DNA of 64,000 nucleotides from Heterohyrax brucei (Eukaryota; Chordata; Mammalia; Hyracoidea; Procaviidae): assembly GCA_028571685.1 (NCBI GenBank), contig CM053164.1, positions 37,808,501 to 37,872,500 of the forward strand, written 5' to 3'. Shown in pieces: positions 1 to 11,639 of the stretch (the first letter of the stretch is position 1; every line of letters starts with the position of its first letter). A program made the position numbers and the translations under genes. Under the pieces are notes generated by a model. The model ran no database searches. It saw only the letters and a program-made list of their open reading frames with translations, and was not told the origin of the DNA.

Positions 1-235
1 TTAAATCTGTTCTATCACTTTCTGTCTCTTTCTGGGTACATTTGGGCATTTACTTTCAGTGTAATCACTGATGGTGTAGGTTTACCGTTGTCATTTTGCA
101 GTGTCCCTCCCCCTTTTTTGTGGTGCTGTCATTTTCTTTCTTCCCCTCACTACCCTGTGCTGAATTCCTCTGTAAACCTTAGTTTGTCCTGACTTCAGCA
201 AAATAAAACAGAATTGAAGTGAACCAGAAGGAATG
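1..235 (-). mobile_element. L1 fragment, antisense, inter-ORF/endonuclease region
   Basis: The text matches the antisense of the start of L1 ORF2, with the run ...TTTACTTTCAGTGTAATCACTGATG. The same segment recurs at 9690-9800, 18780-18870 and 48120-48200 in other antisense L1 copies. It is cut by the left edge of the window and carries no intact frame. Confidence 0.65.
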
Positions 236-271
236 GCTGAACCTTAAATATAAATGCTTCTTTACCACAAG

Positions 272-312
272 GTAAAGGATCCAACTCGACGGCACTTGGC
301 TTGGCTACCACA
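272..312 (+). repeat. AfroSINE 3' end fragment
   Basis: The tail CAACTCGACGGCACTTGGCTTGG is the characteristic 3' end of AfroSINE. The tRNA-like head is missing or too decayed to see, so this is a short truncated copy. Confidence 0.55.
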
Positions 313-360
313 AGGTATACGGCTACCTAAAATATCCTTCTAAGGTTAAGAATATATACT

Positions 361-1480
361 AACAATAAATTAACAGATTGAAGTGACTGTATTTTTAAGC
401 AACATGTTTCAGTTTCAGCACTGATATGACTCCTTGCTATGAAACACAAGCACATCAGCATTTGTTCTCATTGTCTCTACACTACCTCCTAGTTGGTTTA
501 TTATAATTGTCTTGTCCAAGTGTATAATATTTACTCTCAGTTCTGAAACCTTAATCCTTACAGTTGTTTTATATTACTGTATTTTTATGAAAACAACATG
601 CTGCTTCTAAGTTTATCCACCAACCCCACTCTCCCTCTGCAAGGTATTTTCATGAGTGCCATTATGCCAGCTTTTTCTTATATTTTGCTATAAAAAAAAA
701 AAATAGCATAGTATGTCTATGAAAATACCTCATGGGGAGAAAGGTACTACTGGCACACAAATGAGGAAGATGGACAATATTTGCATAGTGTTTTATATGT
801 AAATCAATTCAAAACTAGCCATTAATCATGTTATCATGATTTCTTTACGCTTGAATTCTTTACTGTATTTCATCAATTCCAAGACATACATTTGTTTGTA
901 TTTTAACATCTGTAATATGAAGACCCCATCTTATGATCAATAGCATGTCAGCATTTAATGGTAACATTTTGTTTCGTTTCTTTGTGGCACATAAAACACT
1001 AGCTTGACAGTGTCTCAGATTTAACAAAAAAAAAACCCAGTATTTCATATATCTTAATTAGTTTGTCAAGCAAGGTTTTCAAGAAAGACTTGTGGTATTC
1101 TAACCTTTGAATTCTTTCACGTTTCAAAAATCTGCCTAAATGTTTTTTTCTTTTTTTAAAAAAAAAGAAAAATTGTATTCAGCATATGTTCCAAGAGGCC
1201 AAAGTGGGAAATGGACAAGCACAGTTCCAGAGCCATGTACGTCTCAGTCTAAAGAACATTAGGTAACAGGCATAAGTGGGAAACAGGCAAGCATGCTGCC
1301 AGAGCAACACCTGTCCAGGCCTGAGGAATTACACAGAATCATCAGTACATAACGACATTACAAACGGGTAAAATCATTAAAAGTTTTACCTCTTCACACA
1401 TTAGCTAAAACCTACTGAACCACTGTGAATCTACATTTTGAATTATCTTTCTTATTAATCACCGGTACCACCATCAGGAG
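361..1480. other. Intron 2 sequence with no recognised gene
   Basis: AT-rich, apparently mostly unique. I see no exon with splice sites matching DNAJC27. A run of A at 691-703 and T/A tracts near 1143-1168 are low complexity. Two loosely similar segments, GCCAAAGTGGGAAATGGACA (about 1198) and CATAAGTGGGAAACAGGCA (about 1270), hint at an old tandem or LTR remnant. Confidence 0.4.
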
Positions 1481-1484
1481 GGTT

Positions 1485-2515
1485 TTCATTGGTCCAACAA
1501 ATCTTACTATAATAGTAACCTATTTTCTCTTTTAGTGTTTGTGAACTGTTAATGACGTTTGTACTTTGTTTATGTTATATATTAGGGCTCCTAGCACTGT
1601 CCTTATTTTTGATTCCATGATCTTTATTGTTTTAGATTTTTATATTTAGGTCTTTGGTCCAGTTTGAGTTAGCTTTTGTGTATGGTGTGACATATGGGTC
1701 TTGTCTCATTCTTTTTCTAGACTAATCCCTCAGTTATGCCAATATTATTTGTTAAAGAGACTGTCTTTTCCTCAATTACTGGACTTTGGGCCCTTGTCAA
1801 GTATCAGCTACTCACAGGTGGAGATTTTATGTCTGGATTTTTAATTCTGTTCCATTGGACTATATAGCTGTTGTTGAACAAGCACCAGGCTGGTTTCACT
1901 ACCATGGCAGTATAATACGTTCTAAGGTCATGGCTTTGGTCTTCTTTTTCAGTAATGTTTTACTTATCTGGGGCCTCTCCCTCTCTGCACGTAGTTGGTG
2001 ATTTGCTTCTCTATCTCCTTAAAAAGTACCAATGGAATCTGGGTTGGGAATGATTTATACATATAGGTCACTTTGGGTAGAACAGATATTTTCACAATAT
2101 TGAGTCTTCCTACCCGTAAGCAAGGTTTGTTTCTCCACTTATGTAAACCTCTTTCTGTTTCTTGCAGTACTGTCTTATAGTTTTCTTTGTATAGGTCTTT
2201 TACATCTCTAGTTAGATTTATTCCTAAGTATTTTATCTTCTTGGGGGCTACTGTAAATGCTACTGACTCAGTGGTTTACTCTTTGATGTTCTCTTCATTG
2301 GTATAGAGGAATCCAATTGATCTTCGCATGTTTATCTTGTATCCTGGTACTCTGTTGAATTCTTCTATTAGTTCCAGTAGTTTTCTTGTACAGTTTTTTA
2401 TGGTTTTCTGTGTTTAAGATCATATCATCTGCAAACAGAGATACTTCTGCTGCTTGCTTTTTGGGTGGTCTTCATTTATTTTTCTAACCTCATTGCTCTG
2501 GCTAGAACCCAAATC
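1485..2515 (-). mobile_element. L1 fragment, antisense, reverse-transcriptase region
   Basis: Read on the minus strand this is L1 ORF2 reverse-transcriptase sequence. On the plus strand typical antisense phrases appear, such as TTGGTCCAGTTTGAGTTAGC, CTGTTCCATTGGACTATATAG and CATATCATCTGCAAACAGAG. All frames are broken. It stops near ATTGCTCTGGCTAGAAC. An antisense L1 starting near 7795 resumes roughly 100 bases further along the L1 consensus, so the two could be parts of one copy separated by later insertion. Confidence 0.8.
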
Positions 2516-2640
2516 TTACTATTCACTAAAAGCAAACAGAAAAAGACAAGACTGGAAAATACTTAGGGTTTTTGTGCTCTAAGTATTTGTTTACGTGAAA
2601 GTTGTCCTAAAAGTTTTCCAAGATTGTCCTGTTGGTGTTA

Positions 2641-3683
2641 GGTGTCATCAAGTGGATTCAGGGTCATAGTGACCCAATGCACAAAAGCACAAAATACTGC
2701 CAAGTCCTGTGCAATTCTCACAGTCAATGCTGTATTTGAGTTCACTGTCGTAGCCACTGTTGTCAATCCACCTAGTTGAAGTTCTTCCTCTTTTGCTCTG
2801 ACTCTCCACTAAGCATGATATCTTTCGCCAGTGACTGGTTCCTCCTGATAGCATGTCTAAAAACATGGTTCTAAGGAGCATTCTGGCTGTACTTCTTCCA
2901 AGGGAGATTTGTTTATTCCTCTGGCAGTCCACAGTATAGCCAATATTCTCCACCAACACCATAATTCAAAGACATCAATTCTTCAGTCTTCCTTATTGAT
3001 TTTTCTGGCTCTCACATACACATGAGGTGACCAAAAACAGTATGGTGGCTCCAGTTAGGCTAACCTTAGTCCTTTAAGTGACATCTTTTCAACACTTTAA
3101 AGAGATCTCTTGCAGCAGATATGCCAATACAATATATGGTCCAGTTTCTTGGATTACTTGCTCAGCATACAGACTAAGTATGGTAAAAGGATATAACTCT
3201 GACACGCACTTTCCTGCCTTTACACTAAAGAACATCCCCTTTTTCTGTTGGAATGACTCTTTGCTCTAAGTGCCAGTTCCTCACGGGCACAATTAAATAC
3301 TCTAGAACACCCATTTTCCTCAAGGTTACCCAAAATTTGTTATGATCCACATGGCTGAATGTCTTTGCATAGTCAATGAAACACAGGTAAACATCTTTGT
3401 AGTACTCTCTGCTTTCAGCCAAGATCTACCTGACATTAGCAGTGATATCCCTATTCCATGTCCTCTTGAATCTACTTTAATTTCTAGCAGCTCTCTGCTA
3501 ATTTAATGTTGTTTCTGCTTTCGAATATCTTCAGCAAAACTTTTACCTGAGTGTGGTATTAATGATAGTGTTCAATAATTTCCACATTCTCCAAGATCTC
3601 TTTTCTTTGTAGCAGGAACTAACATGGATCTCTTCAGCTAGTTTGCCAGGTAGCTTTCTGCAAACTTTCATTAATAAGCAAAA
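2641..3683 (-). mobile_element. RTE (BovB-type) LINE, 3' half, antisense
   Basis: The minus strand encodes broken RTE reverse transcriptase and C-terminal domain. Pieces include AESREYYKDVYLCFIDYAKTF (3430-3350) and the tail IDCQRNKQISLGRSTARMLL-like region (2940-2860). The 3' end at about 2641 is the RTE tail with GTTAGGTGTCATCAAGTGG on the plus strand. Several stops and frameshifts are present, so it is dead. It pairs with the inverted 5' segment at 3684-4545. Confidence 0.85.
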
Positions 3684-4545
3684 CATGGAATGTATGAAGT
3701 ATGGATCTAGAAAAATTGGAAATTGTCCATAATGAACTGACATGCATAAACATCACTATCATAGGCCTTAGTGGGTTGAAACGCACTGTCATTGACCATT
3801 CTGAATCAGACAATGATATGGTCTACTGTGACGGAAATGACAAACTGAAGAGTAATGGAATCGTGTTTATCATCAAAAAGAACATTTTAAGATCTACCCT
3901 AAAGTACAAAGATAGCAGTTGACAGCACAATATCCACATGTCTATGGAAAGACCAGTTAATACAACTGTTATTCAAAGTTACACACCAACCACTAAAGCC
4001 AAAGATAAACAAAGTGAAGATTTTTACTAACTTCTGCAGTCTGAAATTCATCAAAAAACAGTGACTACAATGCAAGAGCTGAAAACAAAAAAGAAGGACT
4101 GGTAGTTAAAAAATATGGCCTCGGCAAGAGAAATGACACCAAAGGCTGCAAGACCTACTTCTGCAAAGACCAACTACTTCATTACAAATACCTGTTTTCA
4201 ACAACATAAATGATGATTATAACAAGAGGGAATACACAGGAATCAAACTGACTACATCTGTGGAAAGAGTTAATGGAAATGCTTAATACTGTCAGTCAGA
4301 ACAAGACAGGGGCCAACTGCAGAACAGATCATCAGTTGTTCACATGCAAGTTCAAGATAAAGAAAATTAGGACTCTACAAGAGTAAAGTATGACCTTGAA
4401 TATATCCCACCTGAATTTAGAGGTCATCTCAAGAACAGGTTGGATGCACTGAACACCAATGACCAAAGACCAGATGGAATGACATGATATCAAGGACATT
4501 ATACACAAAGAAAGTAAGATTTCTGTAGAGAGACAAGGCTGTCTA
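3684..4545 (+). mobile_element. RTE LINE 5' segment (endonuclease), inverted relative to its 3' half
   Basis: The plus strand encodes the start of the RTE apurinic-type endonuclease. A frame at 3701-3922 begins MDLEKLEIVHNELTCINIT and contains IIGLSGLK, corresponding to the ILGISELKW segment of RTE proteins. Further frames hold FQQHK and RNQIDYI-like pieces (4190-4260). It starts at CATGGAATGTATGAAGTATGG, also found in the copy near 30860. It lies head to head with the reverse-transcriptase half at 2641-3683, the arrangement left by twin priming. Confidence 0.85.
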
Positions 4546-4546
4546 G

Positions 4547-4935
4547 TTTTTTTTTTTAAATCTCAGTGCCTATTTAATGTGTCTTCATGAGTCTCTGTGA
4601 GTCCATCTCCAGCTGGGTCACACCCTTTATACTCAGAAGCAGGGAATAACAACTCTAATTTTAACTCCTATGTTATTCCCTCCTTTTTATCAGAGATTGG
4701 AGGTAACATATGAATGATCAAAAACTTAGTTGGCTCCTAGGTGGTGGCTGTAGCAGGCTCTTCAAACTCATGGTGCTGCTTTTCCACTGGATATCATCTG
4801 GCTCTTCACCAGGATCTGAAGTAAGAGTGGTATTTCGATCAACTTCATTGCAGAATTGAGCAGTCAATGTACCTAAGTGTTTTAGCCTGACTCTTTCTTT
4901 TGCCTGTTAAGTGTGTACTAAATGCTTTTTTTAAT
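4547..4935 (-). pseudogene. Probable processed pseudogene fragment, parent not identified
   Basis: On the minus strand an uninterrupted stretch from about 4910 to 4704 reads through ERVRLKHLGTLTAQF, FCNEVDRNTTLTSDPGEEP, DDIQWKSSTMSLKSLLQPP and ends RSQLSF-stop. Composition is protein-like. After the stop comes about 125 bases of UTR-like sequence, an ATTAAA polyadenylation signal (minus strand, 4578-4573) and, about 15 bases on, an A-run (plus-strand T-run at 4547-4557). Stop, signal and poly(A) in this order are the mark of a retrocopied mRNA 3' end. No upstream coding could be followed past about 4935, so it is 5' truncated. I do not recognise the parent gene. An unrecognised transposase end is the main alternative. 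Confidence 0.5.
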
Positions 4936-4959
4936 ATGTGAAATGGTAGCTGGTTATAA

Positions 4960-6350
4960 TATTTTTGAGTCTCATTTCCTTTTCCTTCAGAATGGTAACA
5001 GTTAATTGCTCCAAAATGACTTTTCTCTCTTTAGATTACTGAAAAATTATTTCTTTACTCTTGAAGTCCAGTAGCTTAATTACAGCATTAACTATGTGTT
5101 GAAAATTTAGTTTCAAAATTTTCTGGGGCATGGTTTACTTTTTCCATATGTAGATTTGGTTCTTTCCTTTGTTTCATGTAAAGTTTTCTTGTTTTCTGTC
5201 TCTGAAAACACCCATCATATTTGTTGACTTCTTTGCGTCAGTGATGCTGTCCATCCTTATGTGAGACCATCTTTGTGTCTTCCATTTCCATTAGTGTTCT
5301 TCTAACTGCTTTAATTTCTGAATTTTTTCATCTGTATTCATTTTAATTGTCTCAAGTTTTATTTCATTATAGTAATTCAGTTTTAAGTACTTTGCTTTCC
5401 TAGTGTTTCTGAATTTGTCTTTCTGTACTGCAATCTCTTCATTTCATTATTTCATTATCTTATCTTTTGGGTTCTTGTTTTACTGAATTCTTGTTCTTAA
5501 ACTGTTCTGCAACCTACAGTAATTCAAAGAATTTCTTTCTGTTCCTCAGGATAAGTTTTCTTTTGGGTTGGGTACTTGCAAAGCACATTTGCTTTTTCTT
5601 TTTCCACAGCATTGTATTAGCTTGATTGCTTTCTTTTCACCTTGCTCCTACTTCTGCTATGGGATATTCTACTTGCTCTAAGATACTGTGGATAAATTCT
5701 TGACTCACTTTCCGTCTTATCTGAGTTTATCTTCCTTGAACCTGTTTAAATGGTAAGTATTCAATATTGTATCTACTTTCCTGGAGCCAGTGAAAACTGG
5801 GGCAAAAGGGTGTGTGTGCCTGTGTATTTATGTGCATGTATGTAAAAAGAGAACTCAGATGAGGTGGTATGCGGAATTTTTTTAGACTATGTCAGTTCAG
5901 CTCTCTCTTTTGATATTTTGTTTAATGTCCTATGCCAGGGTTTCCTCTAAACATTTTATCCCACAAGCTATTTCCATTATTCCTCAATCAGAAGAAGGTA
6001 AAGACAAAGAATACCCATGTAGTCTGCATCACCAGTTTGAGATTATTGGTGAGACTTCTCAGGTGTTTTTCAACTTATCTGAATGAATTTCTGAGACGTA
6101 AGTGGGAAGGCGGAGTGTGGCAAACATGGTAGGAGGTATATGATGCTATGCTTTACTTCAGAATCTTTTGGCTTGTTTTCCTTGGTCATCAAGTTTTCAA
6201 GGTGATGGTGTCAAGTTATATTCTCCTTATTTCCTCGTGGTAAGTAAAATTTAAATGTCCTTTTTCTCTAACTATTTTTTTTGTCATTTTGCATACTGGC
6301 CAGTGATAATATCATTCTTCCAATCTCCAAGGTCAAAAATCTTTCTGGCA
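4960..6350 (-). mobile_element. Old L1/HAL1-like sequence, antisense
   Basis: T-rich sequence with phrases typical of antisense L1/HAL1 ORF1 and 5' region, for example TTTGTTTCATGTAAAGTTTTC and GTTCTTGTTTTACTGAATTC. No frame survives. Family assignment is uncertain; it is clearly older than the afrotherian L1 copies. Confidence 0.4.
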
Positions 6351-6359
6351 TTTCTTTTT

Positions 6360-6460
6360 TTAATATATATATTTTTAAATTATGATTGAGAATATACAAT
6401 CTCACATAAATTTACATACCTCCCAATGAATGGCTCCCACTGATCTCCCTGTCTGGCATT
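6360..6460 (-). mobile_element. Afrotherian L1 3' UTR tip, antisense
   Basis: The segment TTATGATTGAGAATATACAATCTCACATAAATTTACATACC matches, in antisense, the L1 3' terminus found in sense at 39600-39710 and in antisense at 58850-58930. The T/A-rich start is the antisense poly(A). Confidence 0.55.
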
Positions 6461-6469
6461 TCTGACTGT

Positions 6470-7635
6470 TCCTATCCTCCAAATTCAATATATCACACCA
6501 AGATCTACTGCTGAATTCTGCAAACTAAGTACCTGTTAAAAGCCCTCTTTTACAAAATACAACAAACATTCTTTCAAATGAATAGGCAAATCTTGCAAGA
6601 AAGTAACAAAATTTCTTAGGGACTATAATCAAAGAGGATGCAGAAAACCAGTGTAACAAGCATGAAAGTGTTGCTGAGGCTTCCCTAAGGGCATCTGTCA
6701 ACACCAGACACTGGAACTGGGAATCTTAATAATCCTAAAGGGTTGAAATGACAAGGTCACAGGCCCACATAAAATGAGAAATTGTAGCTAAGACCCTTGT
6801 ATTGATATTGTAAGCCTCAAGGGACTATATCCTAAGACTAAATGAAAGAGCAGGTTAGGAAAATTTCTACCCACTTGCTAAAGAGGCCTCCTATCTCTAC
6901 TGGCCTCAGTTCCAGGTGGTTTGTGTCCTCCTCTGAGAATTGCTATCACATCACTGCTGTAACACAAGATTTAAGGTTTGAATTTATTCTATCTTAATGG
7001 TTTGGAAAACTTCTTTAATATACTCCTGGTTTAGTAAAATCCTGGGATGCTGGCAGGAGCAAACGCAAGCCCTGTCCAGAGGACTGCACCCTCAACGCAG
7101 GTCCCAGAGTCATCTTAACTGATGTTTTCAATTTCATATACCCATGACACAGTAATTTTTCCCCCTCTTAACTTGAATTCTCTCTTTCCTATCCAACAGT
7201 CCTTACCCAAACTTTTACTTGCTTCCAGTATGAACTCTAAATAAGTGCTCCAGTTAGGAAAGACCATAGCTATCATCAAGAAGGGCAACAGAAATAAAGT
7301 AGAAAACTACATTTCACTTACAGCAAGTCCAGTTGCATAAAATCTGGAAGATCTGTAGCTGTGACTGCTGTATCTTATAAATAGAGAGGGAGAAAAGTAA
7401 AACAAACAAAAAAAAATAGCACAGTTTGAGAGCATCTGGAGCAGCTCTGGTAAAATAATTTATATAAGCAAAATTTACTCTAAAAAGACAGCAACTTATA
7501 AAGGATGGAACTTAGGTCTATAAAGTCAGGAAGTAACAAAAATATACATTCATATGCTAAAACTCAAAAAAGATTAATTTAGGAGCTAGACAGAAGAAAT
7601 TACTTTAGGACAAAGGATAGTTATCTCAAATTAGT
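6470..7635. other. Intron 2 sequence, old repeat debris, no gene
   Basis: No protein-coding exon of known family is seen. The stretch near 7045-7115 (GATGCTGGCAGGAGCAAACGC...) resembles decayed L1/HAL1. A possible cryptic exon at 7322-7373 is listed separately. Confidence 0.4.
7322..7373 (-). other. Cryptic exon candidate in DNAJC27 intron 2
   Basis: On the minus strand a 52-base segment is preceded by a pyrimidine tract ending ...CTCCCTCTCTATTTATAAG and followed by a strong donor GTAAGTG (from 7321). Joined to exon 2 (phase 2) it stays open and would add YSSHSYRSSRFYATGLA. This is not the DNAJC27 family sequence, so at most it would be an alternative or decoy exon. Chance occurrence is quite possible. 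Confidence 0.15.
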
Positions 7636-7792
7636 GTTTCCCTAAGTGTGGTCTGCAGACCAACTGTATCACAATTATTACAGGTAGGGTAGGTTGTCAA
7701 AAATGCAGATTTCCATGCCCTACCTTAGATCCAGTCAACTTGAATATTAGGGGAGTGGGTCCTAGGAATCTGCATTTTAATGAACTTCTCTC
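7636..7792 (+). mobile_element. MER5A-like hAT (Charlie) remnant
   Basis: The sequence CCCTAAGTGTGGTCTGCAGACCA, then AATGCAGATTTCCATGCCC and AGGAATCTGCATTTTAATGA follows the order of the mammalian MER5A consensus. It is a short non-autonomous DNA transposon with no coding capacity. Confidence 0.75.
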
Positions 7793-7794
7793 CA

Positions 7795-10700
7795 ATCGGT
7801 ATGATGTTGGCTGTTTGTTTTGTGTAGATGCCCCTTATTATGCTGAGCAATTTCCCTTCTATTCCCATGTTACCGAGAGTTTTTAACATGAATGGGTATT
7901 GGACTTCATCAAATGCCTTTTCTGCAAGAATGGATAGAATTAAGTTGTTCTTGTCTTTTGGTTTGTTTACGTGGTTGATGACATTAATTGTTTTTCTGAT
8001 GCTGAACTATCTCTGCATCCCTGGTATGAATCCTACTTGGTCATGGTGAACTATTTTTTTGATGAGTTCTTTAATTCTATTTGCTAGGATTCTGTTGAGA
8101 ATTTTACATCTATGTTCATAAGAGATATTCATCTGTAGTATTCCTTTTTAGTACTGTCTTTACCTGGCTTTGGTATTAAGGTTACACTAGCTTTATAGAA
8201 TGAGCTTGAGAGTATTTCATCCTTTTCTGTGCTCTAGAATACCTTTATTAATAGTCATGTTAACTCTTCTCTGAACACTTGGTAGAATTCACCAGTGAAG
8301 CCATCCAGGCCAGGACTTTTTTCAGCTGGGAGTTTCTTAATTACCTTCTGACCTTTTCTTTTGTAACGGGTTTACTTAGGTGTTCACTGTCTCTTTGTGG
8401 TAGTTTTGGGAGGTGGTGTTTTTCTAAAAAATTGTGCATTTCTTCTAGGTTTCTGAATTTATTAAGCCAAGCCAAGTGCCAGAGCACAGTTATTCATAAT
8501 ATTCTGTTATGATTCTTTTAATTTCAGTTGGGTCTGCTGTGATATTACCCATCTTGTGTCTTATCTGGGTTGTTTCCTTTTATCCGTTTGCCTAATGGCT
8601 TGTCAATTTTGTTGAGTTTTTCAAAAAATCAGCTTTTGGTCTTGTTTACATTTTCAATCATTTTTCTATTTTCTATTTCATTTAGTTTTGCTCTAACTTT
8701 TATTATTTCTTTCCTTCTGGAGCCTGACAATTTCCTTTGTTGGGTTCTTTCCATATGTTCAAGTTGAAGTATCAGTTCTTTGATTTGGGCCCTTTCTTCT
8801 TTTTGTATGTACTCATTTACTGAGATGAATTGACCTCTGAGCACTACTTTTGCTGTGTCCTATAGGTTTTGATATGTTTTCATTCTCATTTGATTATATG
8901 AATTTCTTTTTTTCCTGTTTTATTTCTTCTATTATCCAGTCATTCTTGAGTAAAATGTTGTTTCGCTTCCACATTTTTAATTTTATTTCCACCTTTTTTC
9001 CATTGTTGACTTCTACTTTTATGTCTTTATGGTCTGAAAAGAAGCTTTGTATTATTTTATTATTTTGTATTTTGTTTAGGATTGCTCTCATGGCCTGATA
9101 TGTGATCAGTTCTGGGGAATGCTCATGTGTATTGGAAAAGAAAGTATACTTGGCTGCTGTTGGGTGGAGTGTTCTGAATATATCTGTGAGGTCAAGTTGG
9201 TTGACTGTGACACTTAGCTCTTAAATGTCTTTACTAACCTTTTTTTGGAGACGTTTTACCCTTTACTGAGCATGGTATGTTGAAATCAGCATGGTATGTT
9301 GAAACCTCCTACCTTCATTGTGAAGCTATTTGTTTGTGTTCTGTGTGAATAGTGTTTGTTTTATATATTTTGGATCCTTGTCATTGGGTGCCTAGATATT
9401 TAATGTGGTTATGTCCTCCTGCTGTATTGAGCCCTTAACCAACATATAGTGTCCTTTCTTACCCAGTGTGGTGGATTTAACTTTAAAGTCTATTTTGCCA
9501 GAGATTAGTATTGCCACTCCCGCTCTTTTTTGGATGTTATTAGCCTGATATATTCTTTCGATCCTTTGATCGAAAGAATTTTGCTTGTGTCTTCGAGTGT
9601 AGTTTGCTTGTGTCTTCGAGTGTAAGGTGTCTTCTGTAAGCAACATATAGATGGATCTTGGTTTTGTTTTTTGATTTTTCTTTAATCTAATCAGCTACTC
9701 TAACTCTTTATTAGTGCATCTGACATTTACATTCATTGTGATTACTGTTATGTATGAGTTTAGTGCTGTCATTTGGTGTCCTTTTTTGTGTGTTGGGGGC
9801 AATTCCTCTGTTTCATTCAATTTTCTGAGTCTTTTTTCTTTATGTGTTTCCTTTGTCATTCAGTGTTTGTTTTTTGGTAACTGCTGAGACTTTGTATTTT
9901 GCTTGTTTTTTGTTTTGTTTGATGTTCTGATGTGTAAAATTGTAGGTTTCTGTTGTAGTTACTTTCTTAAACTCCTTTATTAATCTAAATCTACAAGTAA
10001 TCCAATCTATAATGTCTTTGTATTTTCTAGACTTCCTCCTCATCTGGAAGATCTGTGGTTACATTAATTTGACCCTCCTTTTCATATGGTATTATTGTGA
10101 ATTAAATCCTGGGATCTCTGGCTTTCTATTTTTTATGATATGGATTTGTCTATCTTTTGTGAATTTCCAGTCCTTATGATAGCTGGTTGGTCTGTTGAGT
10201 GTTGAATGTTTGAGTGCATGTCTAACATTATTGATTTTCTAATCAAATAACTTCCTTCAATGTTTCATGTATTTTTGGTTTGGTTTTTGCATATTCTCTA
10301 AGTTTCTGTTTGTCTGTGAAAGTCATAATTTCATCTTCATATTTGATAGACAGTTTTGCATGGTATATAATTCTCAGTTGGCAGTTTTTTTTTTTCTTTA
10401 CAGCTTTGTATACATTGTTTTATTGTCTTCTTGCCAACATGGTTTCAGCTGATTAATCTGAACTTAGTTTTAATGATTTTCCTTTGTACGTTATTTTTTG
10501 TTTAAATCTAATGGCCTTAAGAAGCATCTCCTTGTCTTTAGTTTTGTTGAGTTTGATCATAATATGCCTTGGCATATTTCTTTTGGGGTCTATCTTGAAT
10601 GGGGTTCAATAAGCACCCTGGATGAGTATTTTCTCTTTCACATCAGGAAAGTTTTTCTTTCAGCAGGTCTTCACTATTCTGTGTTTTAAGTTGTTCCTCC

Positions 10701-11632
10701 TTGCTTCGGTAATCCAATCTCTCTTATTTATTCCTGTAGACAGAATCCACATAACTTAGTGATTATTTTTGTTGAATCTTTTATCTGATTTTTCCTGATG
10801 TATCTGGTGTCATTTACTTTGTCTTCAATCTCGCTAATTCTGTGCTTCATTTCCTTGATCCTGCTCCCTACTGAGTCATCACGGGCACCTTCACACCACC
10901 TTCCTGGGCCAGGCACTTTCCTACTCTACTGTCCTGAGTTGGTGGAGACTAGTGCTCTTGTCCTCTCCTGGCTCTAAGGTCTGGCAGTCTGCAGGTGTGC
11001 TTATGCGCCCTTCCTGGTCTGGCACTCCCTCACCTTACTGCCCCAAGCCAGTGGAGCCCAGCACACTTGGTCCCTTGCAGCTCTAAGGGCTGTGGATCTG
11101 TGCACATTTTCACGCCAGCTTCCCAGCCCCATGCTGTCCTGCCCTCTTGTATGTCAGAACCTAGTTCTCTTGGCTCTGTGCTTCTCTGAGGCCTGCTGGG
11201 CCACTGGATTCTAATGCCTACTGATTGCCAGCCAACCTGGTCCCAGAGCATTCTAACCTACATGGAGGGATTTAGTGCCAGGCTTTGACTCTTCATCTGG
11301 GGCTAGCCTCCTTATTTGGCTTGGTTGGGTCCAACGTTGCTCTAGCCCTTGTGTTGTTTCTGGGCTCCACGTCGTGGAGGTACTTCCTGCCTGGCTCACC
11401 TTCAGTGCATAGAGATTTTTGGCCCTGGGCCGCGTTGTTTTATCTGTGGTGGTTCAGGGCTCCTATGGTCTTCCTTTCACCCAGTCCACTGTTAAAGTTT
11501 TCTACCTGGTGTTCCGGCTTCCTGGAATGTTCTATGTGGTTGATTTTATTAATTTTTAGGTTCTTTGTTGCTGGATGGTTCAGCAGGGATGTGTGTCTAT
11601 GCCACCATCTTGGATCCGCCCTCTCCAATTTT
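7795..11632 (-). mobile_element. L1 element, antisense, 5' end to reverse transcriptase
   Basis: The minus strand gives, from right to left on the plus strand, a 5' UTR ending at a CpG-containing CCATCTTGGATCCGCC (about 11610), decayed ORF1 (about 11000-9840), and ORF2. The endonuclease remnant lies at 9646-9392 with KRAGVAILISGKIDFK and GHYMLVKGSIQQED. A downstream ORF2 piece at 8844-8629 reads LRGQFISVNEYIQKEERAQ and SRRKEIIKVRAKLNEIENRK. The 3' part of ORF2 and the 3' UTR are missing at 7795. Many stops make it inactive. The 157-codon frame on the opposite strand at 11285-11758 is only antisense 5' UTR. Confidence 0.88.
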
Positions 11633-11639
11633 CATTCCT

